The position numbers and the translations under genes are program-made. This document shows positions 54,408 to 63,367 of a stretch of DNA of 64,000 nt, piece by piece. The notes under the pieces were generated by a model. It was not told the origin of the DNA. It saw only the letters and a list, made by a program, of their open reading frames with translations, and did not search any database. Every line of letters begins with the position of its first letter. Positions within the stretch are counted from its first letter, which is position 1. This DNA comes from Martinezella lusitana (GTDB lineage Bacteria; Pseudomonadota; Alphaproteobacteria; Rhizobiales; Rhizobiaceae): assembly GCF_016901135.1 (NCBI RefSeq), contig NZ_JAFEVL010000048.1, forward strand, positions 372,001-436,000, read 5' to 3'.

Positions 54408-54423
54408 ACTGTATCGTTACAGT
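54408..54423. promoter_or_regulatory. LacI-family operator candidate
   Basis: ACTGTATCGTTACAGT, arms ACTGTA/TACAGT around TCGT. The central CG and the inverted arms are the usual form of LacI-family operators. It lies about 100 bases upstream of the lacI-type gene, suggesting autoregulation. Confidence 0.5.
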
Positions 54424-54524
54424 TTTGATCATTGGTGGAGGAGTAGTCGCATTGCGTCTATGCTTGCGATACGGGCATGAGCAATATAAGCGGATTGGCC
54501 GCGGGAGGCGGCCGGGAGGCGAGC

Positions 54525-55565
54525 TTGTACGAAATGGACAATAAGAAAACGTCAGGGGGCGGCATACAGCCCGCACCGGAGCGGCCGACACTGAAGACGA
54601 TCGCCTTCATGACGGGGCTTGGAATTACCACCGTTTCGCGCGCATTGAAGGATGCCCCCGATATCGGCGCCGAGACCAAGGAACGGGTGCGGATGGTTGC
54701 CCGTCAATTGGGCTATCAGCCGAACCGCGCCGGCGTGCGCCTTAGGACCGGCAAGACCAACGTCATCGCCTTGGTGCTGAGCATCGACGAGGAAATCATG
54801 GGCTTCACCAGCCAGATGGTCTTCGGGATTTCAGAGGTTCTGGCCGGCACGCAATACCATCTGGTCATCACGCCGCACTCCCACAGCAAGGACCCCTTGG
54901 TTCCCGTACGCTATATCCTCGACACCGGCTCTGCGGATGGCGTCATCATATCGCGTACCGAGCCGGATGATCCGCGTGTTCGCTTGATGCACGAACGCGG
55001 CCTGCCCTTCGCCACGCACGGGCGGACGGATATGGGCATCGTTCACCCCTTCCACGACTTCGACAACGAGGCCTTCGCCCACGAGGCCGTTCGTGCACTG
55101 GTCGCCAAGGGGCGGCGTCGCCTGGCGCTGCTGCAGCCCGCCAGCAAGCTGACCTACTACTCGCATATCCGCATCGGCTTCCAGATCGGCTTGCACGAAT
55201 ATGGCGCCGAGGAAATCCCCCTAAGGGTAACGACCGATGCGCCGCTGGCCGATATCAGGGATAGCGTCGAGGCGCTGATGCGCTCATCGCATCCGCCTGA
55301 TGGAATCGTCTGTTCAAGTGGCGGCGGCGCCATTGCCGTCAATGCCGGCATCGAGGCGGCTGGTTTCCGCCTCGGCCGTGATATCGATATGGTCGCCAAG
55401 CAATCGACCGACGTGCTGAACTGGATCCGCCCAGAGATCATCACGATCTATGAGGATGTCCGCCATGGCGGCCGGGAGCTGGCCAAATCAGTCATCGCCC
55501 GCATCGACGGGATAGAACCGGAGCTGCTGCAAAGCATCAGCTCGCCCGTCTGGCCAAAGAGCTGA
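54525..55565 (+). CDS. LacI family transcriptional regulator
   Basis: 346 residues from a TTG with GGGAGGCGAGC upstream; the frame is open from 54477 (ATG, weak site) and an ATG follows at 54534. After 20 disordered residues comes the HTH (LKTIAFMTGLGITTVSRALKDAP, hinge helix LGYQPNRAGVRLR) and then a periplasmic-binding-protein-like core (IALVLSIDEEIMGFTSQMVFG, DGVIISRTEPDDPRV). It should repress the divergent sugar operon until an imported sugar binds. Confidence 0.9.
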   Translation: MYEMDNKKTSGGGIQPAPERPTLKTIAFMTGLGITTVSRALKDAPDIGAETKERVRMVARQLGYQPNRAGVRLRTGKTNVIALVLSIDEEIMGFTSQMVFGISEVLAGTQYHLVITPHSHSKDPLVPVRYILDTGSADGVIISRTEPDDPRVRLMHERGLPFATHGRTDMGIVHPFHDFDNEAFAHEAVRALVAKGRRRLALLQPASKLTYYSHIRIGFQIGLHEYGAEEIPLRVTTDAPLADIRDSVEALMRSSHPPDGIVCSSGGGAIAVNAGIEAAGFRLGRDIDMVAKQSTDVLNWIRPEIITIYEDVRHGGRELAKSVIARIDGIEPELLQSISSPVWPKS

Positions 55566-55570
55566 CAATA

Positions 55571-55604
55571 AAAAGGCCCGCCGGATTTCGCCGGCGGGCC
55601 TTTT
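55571..55604. terminator. Bidirectional terminator between lacI-type gene and gnd
   Basis: A 14-base perfect stem (AAAAGGCCCGCCGG with CCGGCGGGCCTTTT) and 6-base loop between two convergent genes. Confidence 0.85.
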
Positions 55605-55626
55605 CAGATTGGATTCTGCAGCTCAC

Positions 55627-57054
55627 TCAGCCGTTTGCGCCACTGCCCCATGGGCCGTGATGGATATCCTTGCCATCGACGCGGTCGAAGCCGTGGGCGC
55701 CGAAGAAGTCGCGCTGGGCCTGGATCAGGTTGGCAGTGCCGCGAGCCTGGCGATAGGCGTCGAAATAGGTGAGCGCCGAAGCGAGCGCCGGAACCGGCAG
55801 GCCGGATGCCGTGGCGGCAGAAACGATGCGCCGAAGCGACGGGATCGATTCCTTGACCATATCAGCGAAGGCAGGGGTCACGATCAGGTTCGCCGCATCC
55901 GGGTTTTTGGTGAAGGCGCTGGTGATCTCGTCGAGGAACTGCGAACGGATGATGCAGCCGGCACGCCAGATCTTGGCGATGACGGGCATCGGCAGAGACC
56001 AGTTGAACTCCTTCGATGCTTCGGCCATGACGGCAAATCCCTGCGCATAGGCGCCGATCTTGGCGGCAAACAGCGCAAGCTCGAGATCCTTCAGCAGGTC
56101 GGGGCCGAAGGCGATCGGGAACTTGTAGTCCGGCGTGCCGAAGATCTTTTCAGCAGCTTCGCGCTGGGTCTTGATCGCCGACAGGCTGCGGGCAGCGACG
56201 GCGGCTTCGATGGCGGTCGCCGGAATGCCCATGTTCTGCGCTTCGATCGCAGACCACTTGCCGGTGCCCTTCTGGCCGGCCTTGTCGAGGATGACGTCGG
56301 GCATGGCGCTACCGGTCGCCGGGTCCTTGGCAGCCAGAACCTTTTCGGTGATCTCGATCAAATAGGAGTTGAGGCGACCCTTGTTCCAGTCGCCGAAGAT
56401 ACCGCTGATCTCGGCGGCGCTCTTGCCGAGGCCATCGCGCAGGATACCGTAGATTTCGGCGATCATCTGCATGTCGGCGTATTCGATGCCGTTGTGGATG
56501 GTCTTGACGAAATGACCGGCGCCGTCATTGCCGAGCCAGGCAACGCAGGGATCTTCGTTGTATTTGGCAGCGATCGAGGTCAGGACTTTCTCGACGCGCT
56601 TGTAGGAATCCTCGGTGCCGCCGACCATGATGGACGGGCCGTGGCGCGCGCCTTCCTCACCGCCGGACACGCCCATGCCGATGAATGTCAGGCCGGTGTC
56701 CTTCAGGCGGTCGAAGCGGGCGATGGTATCGCGGAAATTGGCGTTGCCGGCATCGATCATGATGTCGCCCTTGTCGAGATAGGGCTGAAGCGCCGCCATC
56801 TGCTGATCCACCGGCTCGCCGGCCTTGATCATGATGATGATCGGCCGCGGCGGACGGATCGCCTCGACGAACTCCTCGATCGTCTTGCAAGGAATGATCT
56901 TGTCCTTAAGCGCGCCCGCATTCGCATAGAATTCGTCCGTCACTTGCGGCGTCCGGTTGAACACCGCGATCTTGTTGCCTTTTTCGGCAATGTTGAGCGC
57001 CAGATTCGATCCCATCACAGCAAGACCGATCAGCCCGATTTCTGCCTTTTCCAC
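55627..57054 (-). CDS. gnd: 6-phosphogluconate dehydrogenase (decarboxylating)
   Basis: 475 residues from a GTG with TTGGAGG six bases upstream. It turns 6-phosphogluconate into ribulose 5-phosphate, CO2 and NADPH in the pentose phosphate path. NADP-binding GLAVMGSNLALNIAEKG, catalytic region VKTIHNGIEYADMQ and the family signature ILDKAGQKGTGKWSAIEA are intact. An upstream TTG-type frame to 57084 is unsupported. Confidence 0.96.
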   Translation of the reverse strand: MEKAEIGLIGLAVMGSNLALNIAEKGNKIAVFNRTPQVTDEFYANAGALKDKIIPCKTIEEFVEAIRPPRPIIIMIKAGEPVDQQMAALQPYLDKGDIMIDAGNANFRDTIARFDRLKDTGLTFIGMGVSGGEEGARHGPSIMVGGTEDSYKRVEKVLTSIAAKYNEDPCVAWLGNDGAGHFVKTIHNGIEYADMQMIAEIYGILRDGLGKSAAEISGIFGDWNKGRLNSYLIEITEKVLAAKDPATGSAMPDVILDKAGQKGTGKWSAIEAQNMGIPATAIEAAVAARSLSAIKTQREAAEKIFGTPDYKFPIAFGPDLLKDLELALFAAKIGAYAQGFAVMAEASKEFNWSLPMPVIAKIWRAGCIIRSQFLDEITSAFTKNPDAANLIVTPAFADMVKESIPSLRRIVSAATASGLPVPALASALTYFDAYRQARGTANLIQAQRDFFGAHGFDRVDGKDIHHGPWGSGANG

Positions 57055-57352
57055 GACAATCCTCCAATGAGTCGTTGACCACATCCGGCGCCGCGCTGGT
57101 GGCGCAGAGGACGCGGCAACATCCGATAGGACGCAATGCCTCCGTCAATCGATGCGAGTTGCGACGGCCCTGCGTTGGGCGTTGTTGTTGCATTCCGAGC
57201 GTGAAACGGCAAGCCTTCGACAGCCCCGAATCGCCCGCTTTGCAGGACTGTGCAAAAATGTTGCGGGAATCGCGGCCCATCCATTTCCCAGGCGCGCGAG
57301 CCCGCAGCCGATCGCCAGTCCGCCGAGAGAAAATATAGAGGAGGAGACCACT

Positions 57353-57751
57353 ATGTCGACCATGATCGCGAAGATCGTGCATATCTCCATCCATCGTCAC
57401 TGGAAGGAGGTCTACGGTTTTGCCAGCCGTCCGGAAAACATGCCGCTATGGGCTTCTGGCCTGGCATCGGGACTGAAGCAGGATGGAGAGGACTGGATCG
57501 CCGAGGGCATTCTTGGCACTGCCCGCATACGCTTCGCCGCCCGCAACGACTTCGGCGTCATCGACCACAGGGTGACCTTGGAATCCGGCCTGCAAGTTCA
57601 CAACGCGCTGCGGATCGTGCCGAATGGCGACGGCTGCGAGGTCATGTTCACCTTGCTTCAGCTCCCCGGTATGACCGAAGAGCAGTTCGCAGCTGATGCC
57701 GCGCATGTGCTGAGAGATCTCGGGACCCTCAAAGAACTGATGGAGCGATAA
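57353..57751 (+). CDS. SRPBCC (START/Bet v1-like) domain protein
   Basis: 132 residues. The first strand IVHISIHRHWKEVYGFASRPENMPLWASGL (in two parts: IVHISIHRHWKEVYGFAS, PENMPLWASGL) and the later RFAARNDFGVIDHRV fit the SRPBCC/polyketide-cyclase-like fold that binds hydrophobic ligands. The ligand is unknown. Start ATG has a strong GAGGAGGAGACCACT. It converges on the lipoprotein gene with a 6-base gap; no partner genes suggest a function. Confidence 0.8.
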   Translation: MSTMIAKIVHISIHRHWKEVYGFASRPENMPLWASGLASGLKQDGEDWIAEGILGTARIRFAARNDFGVIDHRVTLESGLQVHNALRIVPNGDGCEVMFTLLQLPGMTEEQFAADAAHVLRDLGTLKELMER

Positions 57752-57757
57752 TGGCAC

Positions 57758-58411
57758 TTAAAGCGAGCGCAACGTCCAATCGACAAGCTCGCTGGTCACG
57801 CCGGCAAACGCGGCGTCCAGCGCCCGCACGAAATCAGGATTGCTGCCGCCGCTGACAGGCACGACCTTCCGGAAGATATTCTGTGCCTTTACCGTACCCG
57901 TGCGGTCGTTCAGAATCTTTTCCGAGATTTCGACCGTCGCGGTTTTCTGGCCGCCTACGGTATTGATCTCGAAGGAACGGATGTCGGTGACGACTTGATA
58001 ATCGATCGCCAGGCCCTGCCCCGGCACGCCAACGCCACCGAGCTTGCCGGTATTCTCGAAAGCCTCGACCAGCTTCGACTGTACCATCCTGCTCAGCTTG
58101 TCGCTCCATTGCGACTTGCCGAGATACTGGATTTCCGAAGATGAAACGCGGATGACGATCTGGTTGCTGTCCAGCGCCTGTAGCGCGGTCGGCGGCGGGA
58201 TGAGGATCTGTCGGTTCTTGACCGAAGGTCCGTTCGCCTTCACCGACGCGGAAAGATCGTAGGTGTCGTTGTTGGAGGAGCTTCCGCAGCCCGCCAGCAA
58301 GGCTCCTAGCAATGGCAATGCGATCACAGCTTTCCACACCTGATGACGCTCACTCGACACGCAACCGACCATATTCCGCTTATCCCCTGGAGCCCAGATA
58401 TCGCTATTCAT
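57758..58411 (-). CDS. ABC-type transport auxiliary lipoprotein
   Basis: About 217 residues. The lipobox is LLAGC at the end of a signal sequence, and the rest matches the ABC transport auxiliary (PqiC/YmbA-like) domain: IRVSSSEIQYLGKSQWSDKLSRMVQSKLVEAFENTG (two blocks) and IDYQVVTDIRSFEI. It is thought to link the MCE ring to the outer membrane. ATG 58411 shares a base with the TGA of mlaD; an ATG at 58372 would give a more normal 28-residue signal. Last gene of the mla operon. Confidence 0.83.
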   Translation of the reverse strand: MNSDIWAPGDKRNMVGCVSSERHQVWKAVIALPLLGALLAGCGSSSNNDTYDLSASVKANGPSVKNRQILIPPPTALQALDSNQIVIRVSSSEIQYLGKSQWSDKLSRMVQSKLVEAFENTGKLGGVGVPGQGLAIDYQVVTDIRSFEINTVGGQKTATVEISEKILNDRTGTVKAQNIFRKVVPVSGGSNPDFVRALDAAFAGVTSELVDWTLRSL

Positions 58412-59781
58412 CAATGCCGCGCGCGGCCGTCATATGTCTTGACCGTATCGCCACCGAAGATCAATCGCTGCGGATTGCGGTCGAAATTTGTGATTGTCGT
58501 GTTCAGATTGTCAACCGTGCCCCGCATGTCATTGATCAGAGTTTGGGCATCGCGCAGGCCGCCACTCGAAAACTTCTGCAGATTATCGGCGATCGGGCCG
58601 ATGCGGGAATTGAGATTGTCAGCCATCTTCTTGAAGGATTCGAGCGTATCCTTGGCTTCGGCGAACAGCGATTGCGTGCTGTCGTTGCCGAGCAGGGAAT
58701 CGACCTTCGTGAGAATACCGTCGACCTTGCCGGACGCCGAGTTCAGCTTGGTGGAAATGTCCCGCGCATTGGCGATCGTCTGGTCGATATCCTGCTGATG
58801 CGCCGCAACAGTATTGGCCACATCGCGAATAGAGGCGACAGCGGTCCGAGCCTGCTTCGTCACGTCGGCAATGTCATCCACCGATCCCTTGATCTTCGCC
58901 GGATCGATCTGTGCGACGATCGCGTCGACACGATCCAGCGTCTGCTGCGCCTTCTGTCCGAAGGTAGTATAGGTGTCGGCCGTCTGCTTGAAGCTTGCGA
59001 TGGTCGCCTTCAGATCGGTCGTGGCATCAGCCACATTGGCGGTGATCCTGTCGGCATTGGCGATGACGTCGTTGACCTTCTGTGCATCAACGGCACGCAC
59101 CAGCTTCTCGACTGCGTCGAGCGTCGAGTCAATTTTCGTCGAAACTGTCTTGAACGTATCGCCAAGCTGTCCGACGCTCGCCAGGAACTTGTCGATATTG
59201 TCAGAATTGTCGGCGATCGCCTTGGAGAATTTCTGCGCGTTGCGCACCGTATCGGTCAGCGGCCCGCGCGAATCCGAGACAAAGCCCTGGATGTCGCCGA
59301 TCGTATCATTGGCGCGGTTGAGGATCTTGTCCGCCGTGGTCAACAGGTTCGTGACGCTCGACTGATCGGCAAGCAGCACGGCGCGTTTGCCGGTATCGAT
59401 CGAACGTTTCAGGATATTCTCGTCGCCGTTGCGGCCGCCGGAGAGCTCGATATAGGCAGCGCCCGTCAGGCCCTGGATTTCAAGAATGGCCTTGGTGGAG
59501 GTATAGACCGGCGCATCGGCGCGCACCTGCGTGAATGCCAGCGAATAGTTCGGGTCGTCGGCATCGATCGAAAGGCCCTGCACCGAGCCGACCTGAATGC
59601 CGTTGAAGCGAACCGGTGAACCGACGCTCAAACCGTTCGCGGAACCGGGGATGCGCACCACGAGTTCGACCATCGGACCGCCGCGGCCATATTCCGCCAT
59701 CCAGTAGACGAAGCCGAAAGCGGCCGCGATAACGAGCAGCGTGAAGAACCCGACGATCGTATAATTGGCTTTGGTTTCCAT
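58411..59781 (-). CDS. mlaD: MlaD family MCE protein
   Basis: 456 residues. One membrane anchor (9-28), then the MCE domain (about 37-115: VELVVRIPGSANGLSVGSPVRFNGIQVG in blocks) and a long helical tail (120-440). MCE proteins form the hexameric tunnel that shuttles phospholipids between membranes. The extended helical tail is much longer than E. coli MlaD, more like PqiB/YebT or mammalian-cell-entry types. Confidence 0.93.
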   Translation of the reverse strand: METKANYTIVGFFTLLVIAAAFGFVYWMAEYGRGGPMVELVVRIPGSANGLSVGSPVRFNGIQVGSVQGLSIDADDPNYSLAFTQVRADAPVYTSTKAILEIQGLTGAAYIELSGGRNGDENILKRSIDTGKRAVLLADQSSVTNLLTTADKILNRANDTIGDIQGFVSDSRGPLTDTVRNAQKFSKAIADNSDNIDKFLASVGQLGDTFKTVSTKIDSTLDAVEKLVRAVDAQKVNDVIANADRITANVADATTDLKATIASFKQTADTYTTFGQKAQQTLDRVDAIVAQIDPAKIKGSVDDIADVTKQARTAVASIRDVANTVAAHQQDIDQTIANARDISTKLNSASGKVDGILTKVDSLLGNDSTQSLFAEAKDTLESFKKMADNLNSRIGPIADNLQKFSSGGLRDAQTLINDMRGTVDNLNTTITNFDRNPQRLIFGGDTVKTYDGRARH

Positions 59782-59790
59782 TGTCTCCAG

Positions 59791-60663
59791 TCACTTCTCG
59801 CGGCTGTGGGCGCCTGCGCCGTTGTCGTCATTGTGCTCCCTGATGTCTTCCCGCGGCACGATCGAACGTGCGCGCTTGCCCCTGAAATAGGCTTGCACCC
59901 AAGGGTCATCGCAGGCGAGCATGTCCTTAACTGTGCCTTCCACCAATACCCGCTTCTGTCCAAGAACAGCAATACGGTCGCAGACGGAAAACAGGCTGTC
60001 GAGGTCGTGAGTCACCATATAGACGGTCAGGCCGAGCGTGTCGCGTAGCCTGGCGATCAGCTCGTCGAACTCCGCCGCACCGATCGGATCGAGGCCGGAC
60101 GTCGGTTCATCGAGGAAGACCAGGTCAGGATCGAGCGCCAGGGCTCTGGCAAGTGCTGCGCGCTTGATCATGCCGCCGGAAAGCTCGGAAGGATATTTGT
60201 CGGCGGCATCGGCAGCGAGACCCACCATGCGGATTTTCATCAGCGCGAGCTCGTCCATCATCTGTTGCGGCAGGTCCAGATATTCCCGCATCGGCACCTG
60301 AATATTTTCCTTGACCGTCAGCGAGGAGAACAGCGCGCCTTGCTGGAAGAGGACGCCGAGGCGCATGTCGAGCTGATTGCGCTCTGGCTCGGTGAGCGTG
60401 TCATAGTCTTCGCCGAGGATCTCGATCTTGCCCGAGCGGCGCGGCAGCAGCCGCAGTACCGTGCGCAGCAGCACAGACTTGCCCGCGCCGGAAGCGCCGA
60501 CGAAACCAAGGATTTCGCCGCGATAGATATTGAGGTTCAATTTATCGAGCACAACTTTCGATCCGAAAGCGACGGTGACATCCCGCGCCGACAGCACGAT
60601 ATCCCTGCCGTGCTCATCTCTTTCCAACGGGATTTCCGAGTGAAGCGCGCTCATCGTCGTCAT
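59791..60663 (-). CDS. mlaF: Phospholipid ABC transporter ATP-binding protein
   Basis: 290 residues. Walker A GASGAGKS, signature LSGGMIKRAALARALALDP, Walker B LVFLDEPTSGLDP and H-loop MVTHDLDSL are complete; the LSGGM and YMVTHDL features are of the MlaF/MKL type. It lies 4 bases after mlaE (overlapping region TGAGGGATG). C-terminal tail is charged. Confidence 0.94.
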   Translation of the reverse strand: MTTMSALHSEIPLERDEHGRDIVLSARDVTVAFGSKVVLDKLNLNIYRGEILGFVGASGAGKSVLLRTVLRLLPRRSGKIEILGEDYDTLTEPERNQLDMRLGVLFQQGALFSSLTVKENIQVPMREYLDLPQQMMDELALMKIRMVGLAADAADKYPSELSGGMIKRAALARALALDPDLVFLDEPTSGLDPIGAAEFDELIARLRDTLGLTVYMVTHDLDSLFSVCDRIAVLGQKRVLVEGTVKDMLACDDPWVQAYFRGKRARSIVPREDIREHNDDNGAGAHSREK

Positions 60664-60666
60664 CCC

Positions 60667-61827
60667 TCAGAAGTCGATCGCTGCATAGAACATGGCAAAA
60701 AGCCCGTCCATCAGGATCACGACGAAAATCGACTTCACGACCGACGAAGTCACATGCTGACCCAGCGACTCGGCACTGCCGCCGACCTTCAATCCCTCGA
60801 CCGCGGCAACGATGCCGATAACCAACGCCATGAACGGTGCCTTGATCATGCCCGAAATGACCGTGGAAAGGCTGATCGCCTCATGCAGACGAGAAATGAA
60901 GGTGGCGAAGGTAATGCCGGAATAGGCCCAGGTCACCGTCGCCGCGCCAAACAGCGACGCGAAGTTGGCAAGGATCGTCAGCAAAGGCAGAGCAACGGTC
61001 AGCGCCACCAGCCGCGGGAAGATCAACACGCCGATCGGGTTCAGGCCCATGACCTTCAGCGCGTCGACTTCCTCGCGCATCTTCATGGAGCCGATCTCGG
61101 CGGTGATCGCGCTGCCGGAGCGGCCGGCGATCATGATTGCCGTCAGAAGCACGCCGATTTCGCGCAATTGAAGGATGCCGACGAGATCGACGACAAAGAC
61201 TTCGGCGCCGAAATAACGCAGCTGGAATGCGCCCTGCTGCGCGATGATCGCGCCGATCAGGTAGGACATCAGCAGAATGATTGGAACGGCCCTAACGCCC
61301 ATGTGGTCGATCTGATTGATGATCGAAGCGGGCGAGACGCCGCTACCGCGTCCGAACTTGAGCTGCGCGCCGCGCACCGCCGAGCCCAATATGTACATGG
61401 CAGCAATGACATTGCCCCATACCTCGTACGCATTTTTGCCGATCGGCGCGAAGAGCCGCTCAGGCCAGGATATCTTCGGCTTCGCCCCCCCGCTTTCCGC
61501 GGCCGGATCCTCGTCGAAAGCGGTCAGCAATTCGTCGATATGAGGATTGGAGCCGTCGATTGTCACGGTGGCGCCGTGCGCCTCCTGGCTCACCTTCAAT
61601 CGCCGGATCAGCAGCGCGCCGGCGGTATCCACATCGGAGAGATCGGAAAGATCGATGACGACTTCGCCGCCGGCGCTCCGTTTCGAAAGCTGCTCGATCT
61701 GCCGCAGCACGCCGTGCACATGGGCGCTACGCCAATTGCCTTCGAGCCGATAGCGATGCCCGTTGCCATCGGGCTCGTCATCAATCCTCGGTGCATCGGA
61801 TTTCTGTTCGGCTGCTTTCAAACTCAT
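60667..61827 (-). CDS. mlaE: MlaE-type permease with N-terminal STAS domain
   Basis: 386 residues. The first 110 residues form a STAS-like domain (EVVIDLSDLSDVDTAG) that corresponds to MlaB in E. coli but is fused here. The MlaE permease follows (about 140-386) with 5-6 membrane segments and the conserved ITAEIGSMKMREEVDALKVMGLNPI. ATG 61827 gives this frame; an open frame to 61935 is rejected. First gene of mlaE-mlaF-mlaD-lipoprotein, which moves phospholipids across the envelope. Confidence 0.92.
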   Translation of the reverse strand: MSLKAAEQKSDAPRIDDEPDGNGHRYRLEGNWRSAHVHGVLRQIEQLSKRSAGGEVVIDLSDLSDVDTAGALLIRRLKVSQEAHGATVTIDGSNPHIDELLTAFDEDPAAESGGAKPKISWPERLFAPIGKNAYEVWGNVIAAMYILGSAVRGAQLKFGRGSGVSPASIINQIDHMGVRAVPIILLMSYLIGAIIAQQGAFQLRYFGAEVFVVDLVGILQLREIGVLLTAIMIAGRSGSAITAEIGSMKMREEVDALKVMGLNPIGVLIFPRLVALTVALPLLTILANFASLFGAATVTWAYSGITFATFISRLHEAISLSTVISGMIKAPFMALVIGIVAAVEGLKVGGSAESLGQHVTSSVVKSIFVVILMDGLFAMFYAAIDF

Positions 61828-61979
61828 GCATCTTTCAGATCTGGCATCACCAACGTCGACTCGCGGGGCCCGCACGACGCGATGTTTAATACACCGACTG
61901 CACGGGAAATTGCTATGCTGCGCCGCGGCCAACATATGTCACGGCATTTTGATATCCAAATGAATTTGTTGCATCCGCG

Positions 61980-63200
61980 TTATGAGACGCCGTGTGCGCC
62001 CCCGCCGATTGCCGAGCCTCTGGGCTGGAGGTTGCGCGCGAAGATGACCATACCGAGGCCGAACGCAGCCACCCCTGCCATCACATAGTAGCTGGAAAGG
62101 TCGAGCCAGGCATAGAGATAGCCGGATGCGAGGGTCATCAGGCCGAGGAACATGCCGTTGTAGAAATAATACGCGCCCTGGGCGGAGGCCTCCTGCGTTT
62201 CTTGAACGGATCCGACGATGCGGCGCTGGACGCCGGTGTGCACGCAGGCATAGGTGCAGGAATGGAAGCACTGCAGCAGAAAGTAGCCGAGGAAACCGAG
62301 ATTGATGGGGAACAGGATCCAGCGCAGCACGCACATGGTCGAGCCGAAGAAAATTAGCGTCCATGCACTGAAACGGCGATTTAGCAGTCTCGAGAGGAAG
62401 AATACCATCACCTCCGCCGCCACGCCGATGCTCCAGAGAACGGCGATCTCGGTTCCGGAAAAGCCGAGCTTGCGCCAATAGATCGACGCGAATGTGTAAA
62501 GCATCGCGTGGCTCGACTGCTGCACCGATACCCCGATCATCGTGATCAGCAATTGCGGAGAGCGCAGCGAACTTCCGGTCGGCGACTGCAGGTTGATCGG
62601 CTGGTTACGACGGCGCGTCGGCCCGATGCGCGGCGTGATCAGCGCCGTGAGCATGGTCAGCACGAAACCAGCGACCATGACGGGCAGTACCATGGTGCCT
62701 CCCCACATCCCGATCATCTGGCCGCCGAGAAGGGTCGAAACGATGAAGATGATCGACCCCCAGACACGCATGGAGCCATAGTCGAACCCCCAGCGGCGCA
62801 CCCCCGACATAGCGATCGATTCGACCACCGGCACATAGGGCGCGTAGGTCGCGCCCTGGACACCGTAAACGAGCAGCACCGGCCAGAATTCGCTCGTCCA
62901 ACAAAGCGCGATCGCCGTCAGCAATGACAGTCCACCGGACCACAACAGCACATCGGCGCGTTCTTTCATGTGATCGGCAAACACCGCGATGACGGGCGTG
63001 ACCAGAACGCGCACGACCATCGGCACGGCGATCACGAGACCGATCTCGTGGTCGCTGAAATTCAATCCCGCCAGCCAGACGGGGAAAAACGGCAAAGCGA
63101 TCCCGTTGACGAACAACGGAGCGCAGTAGGACAAGGCGGTGCGCAGACGGAAATACGAAGGCGCGCCCTCGCCCTGCAAGGATTTTATCGCGGGAATCAT
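61980..63200 (-). CDS. MFS transporter
   Basis: 406 residues with about 12 membrane segments of the major facilitator superfamily, LacY/HcaT-like (N-terminal ALSYCAPLFVNGIALPFFPVWL; loop ADHMKERADVL). It has the typical cytoplasmic loop after TM6 (TPRIGPTRRRNQPINLQSP). Substrate not predictable; PucC and nucleoside carriers share this shape. ATG 63200; frame open to 63272. It follows mlaE in the opposite order across about 150 bases. Confidence 0.85.
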   Translation of the reverse strand: MIPAIKSLQGEGAPSYFRLRTALSYCAPLFVNGIALPFFPVWLAGLNFSDHEIGLVIAVPMVVRVLVTPVIAVFADHMKERADVLLWSGGLSLLTAIALCWTSEFWPVLLVYGVQGATYAPYVPVVESIAMSGVRRWGFDYGSMRVWGSIIFIVSTLLGGQMIGMWGGTMVLPVMVAGFVLTMLTALITPRIGPTRRRNQPINLQSPTGSSLRSPQLLITMIGVSVQQSSHAMLYTFASIYWRKLGFSGTEIAVLWSIGVAAEVMVFFLSRLLNRRFSAWTLIFFGSTMCVLRWILFPINLGFLGYFLLQCFHSCTYACVHTGVQRRIVGSVQETQEASAQGAYYFYNGMFLGLMTLASGYLYAWLDLSSYYVMAGVAAFGLGMVIFARNLQPRGSAIGGGAHGVS

Positions 63201-63309
63201 GACAGACCTGAAGGGAACTGAATTTGTCCCTATCACGCTATCGAGAGTACGACTATGGCGAGAAATAGCCAAATCGTAACGTTTCGGAAAAAACCCGAAT
63301 TACAAGCGC

Positions 63310-63333
63310 GTCATAACGATCAATAATTATGAC
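63310..63333. repeat. Inverted repeat in the promoter region of the MFS gene
   Basis: GTCATAA-N10-TTATGAC, a perfect 7-base inverted repeat upstream of the MFS start and downstream of the phosphoesterase. It could be an operator or a weak hairpin. Confidence 0.35.
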
Positions 63334-63367
63334 AGCCTCTTATTGCATCCGTGAAGCGGCGCTAAAA

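Larger units (their letters stand above)
54072..54524. promoter_or_regulatory. 453-base divergent control region of the sugar locus
   Basis: AT-rich spacer between the binding-protein operon (left) and the LacI regulator (right). It contains the palindromes at 54163-54176 and 54408-54423 (listed separately) and no protein gene. It is unusually long for such a spacer. Confidence 0.6.
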
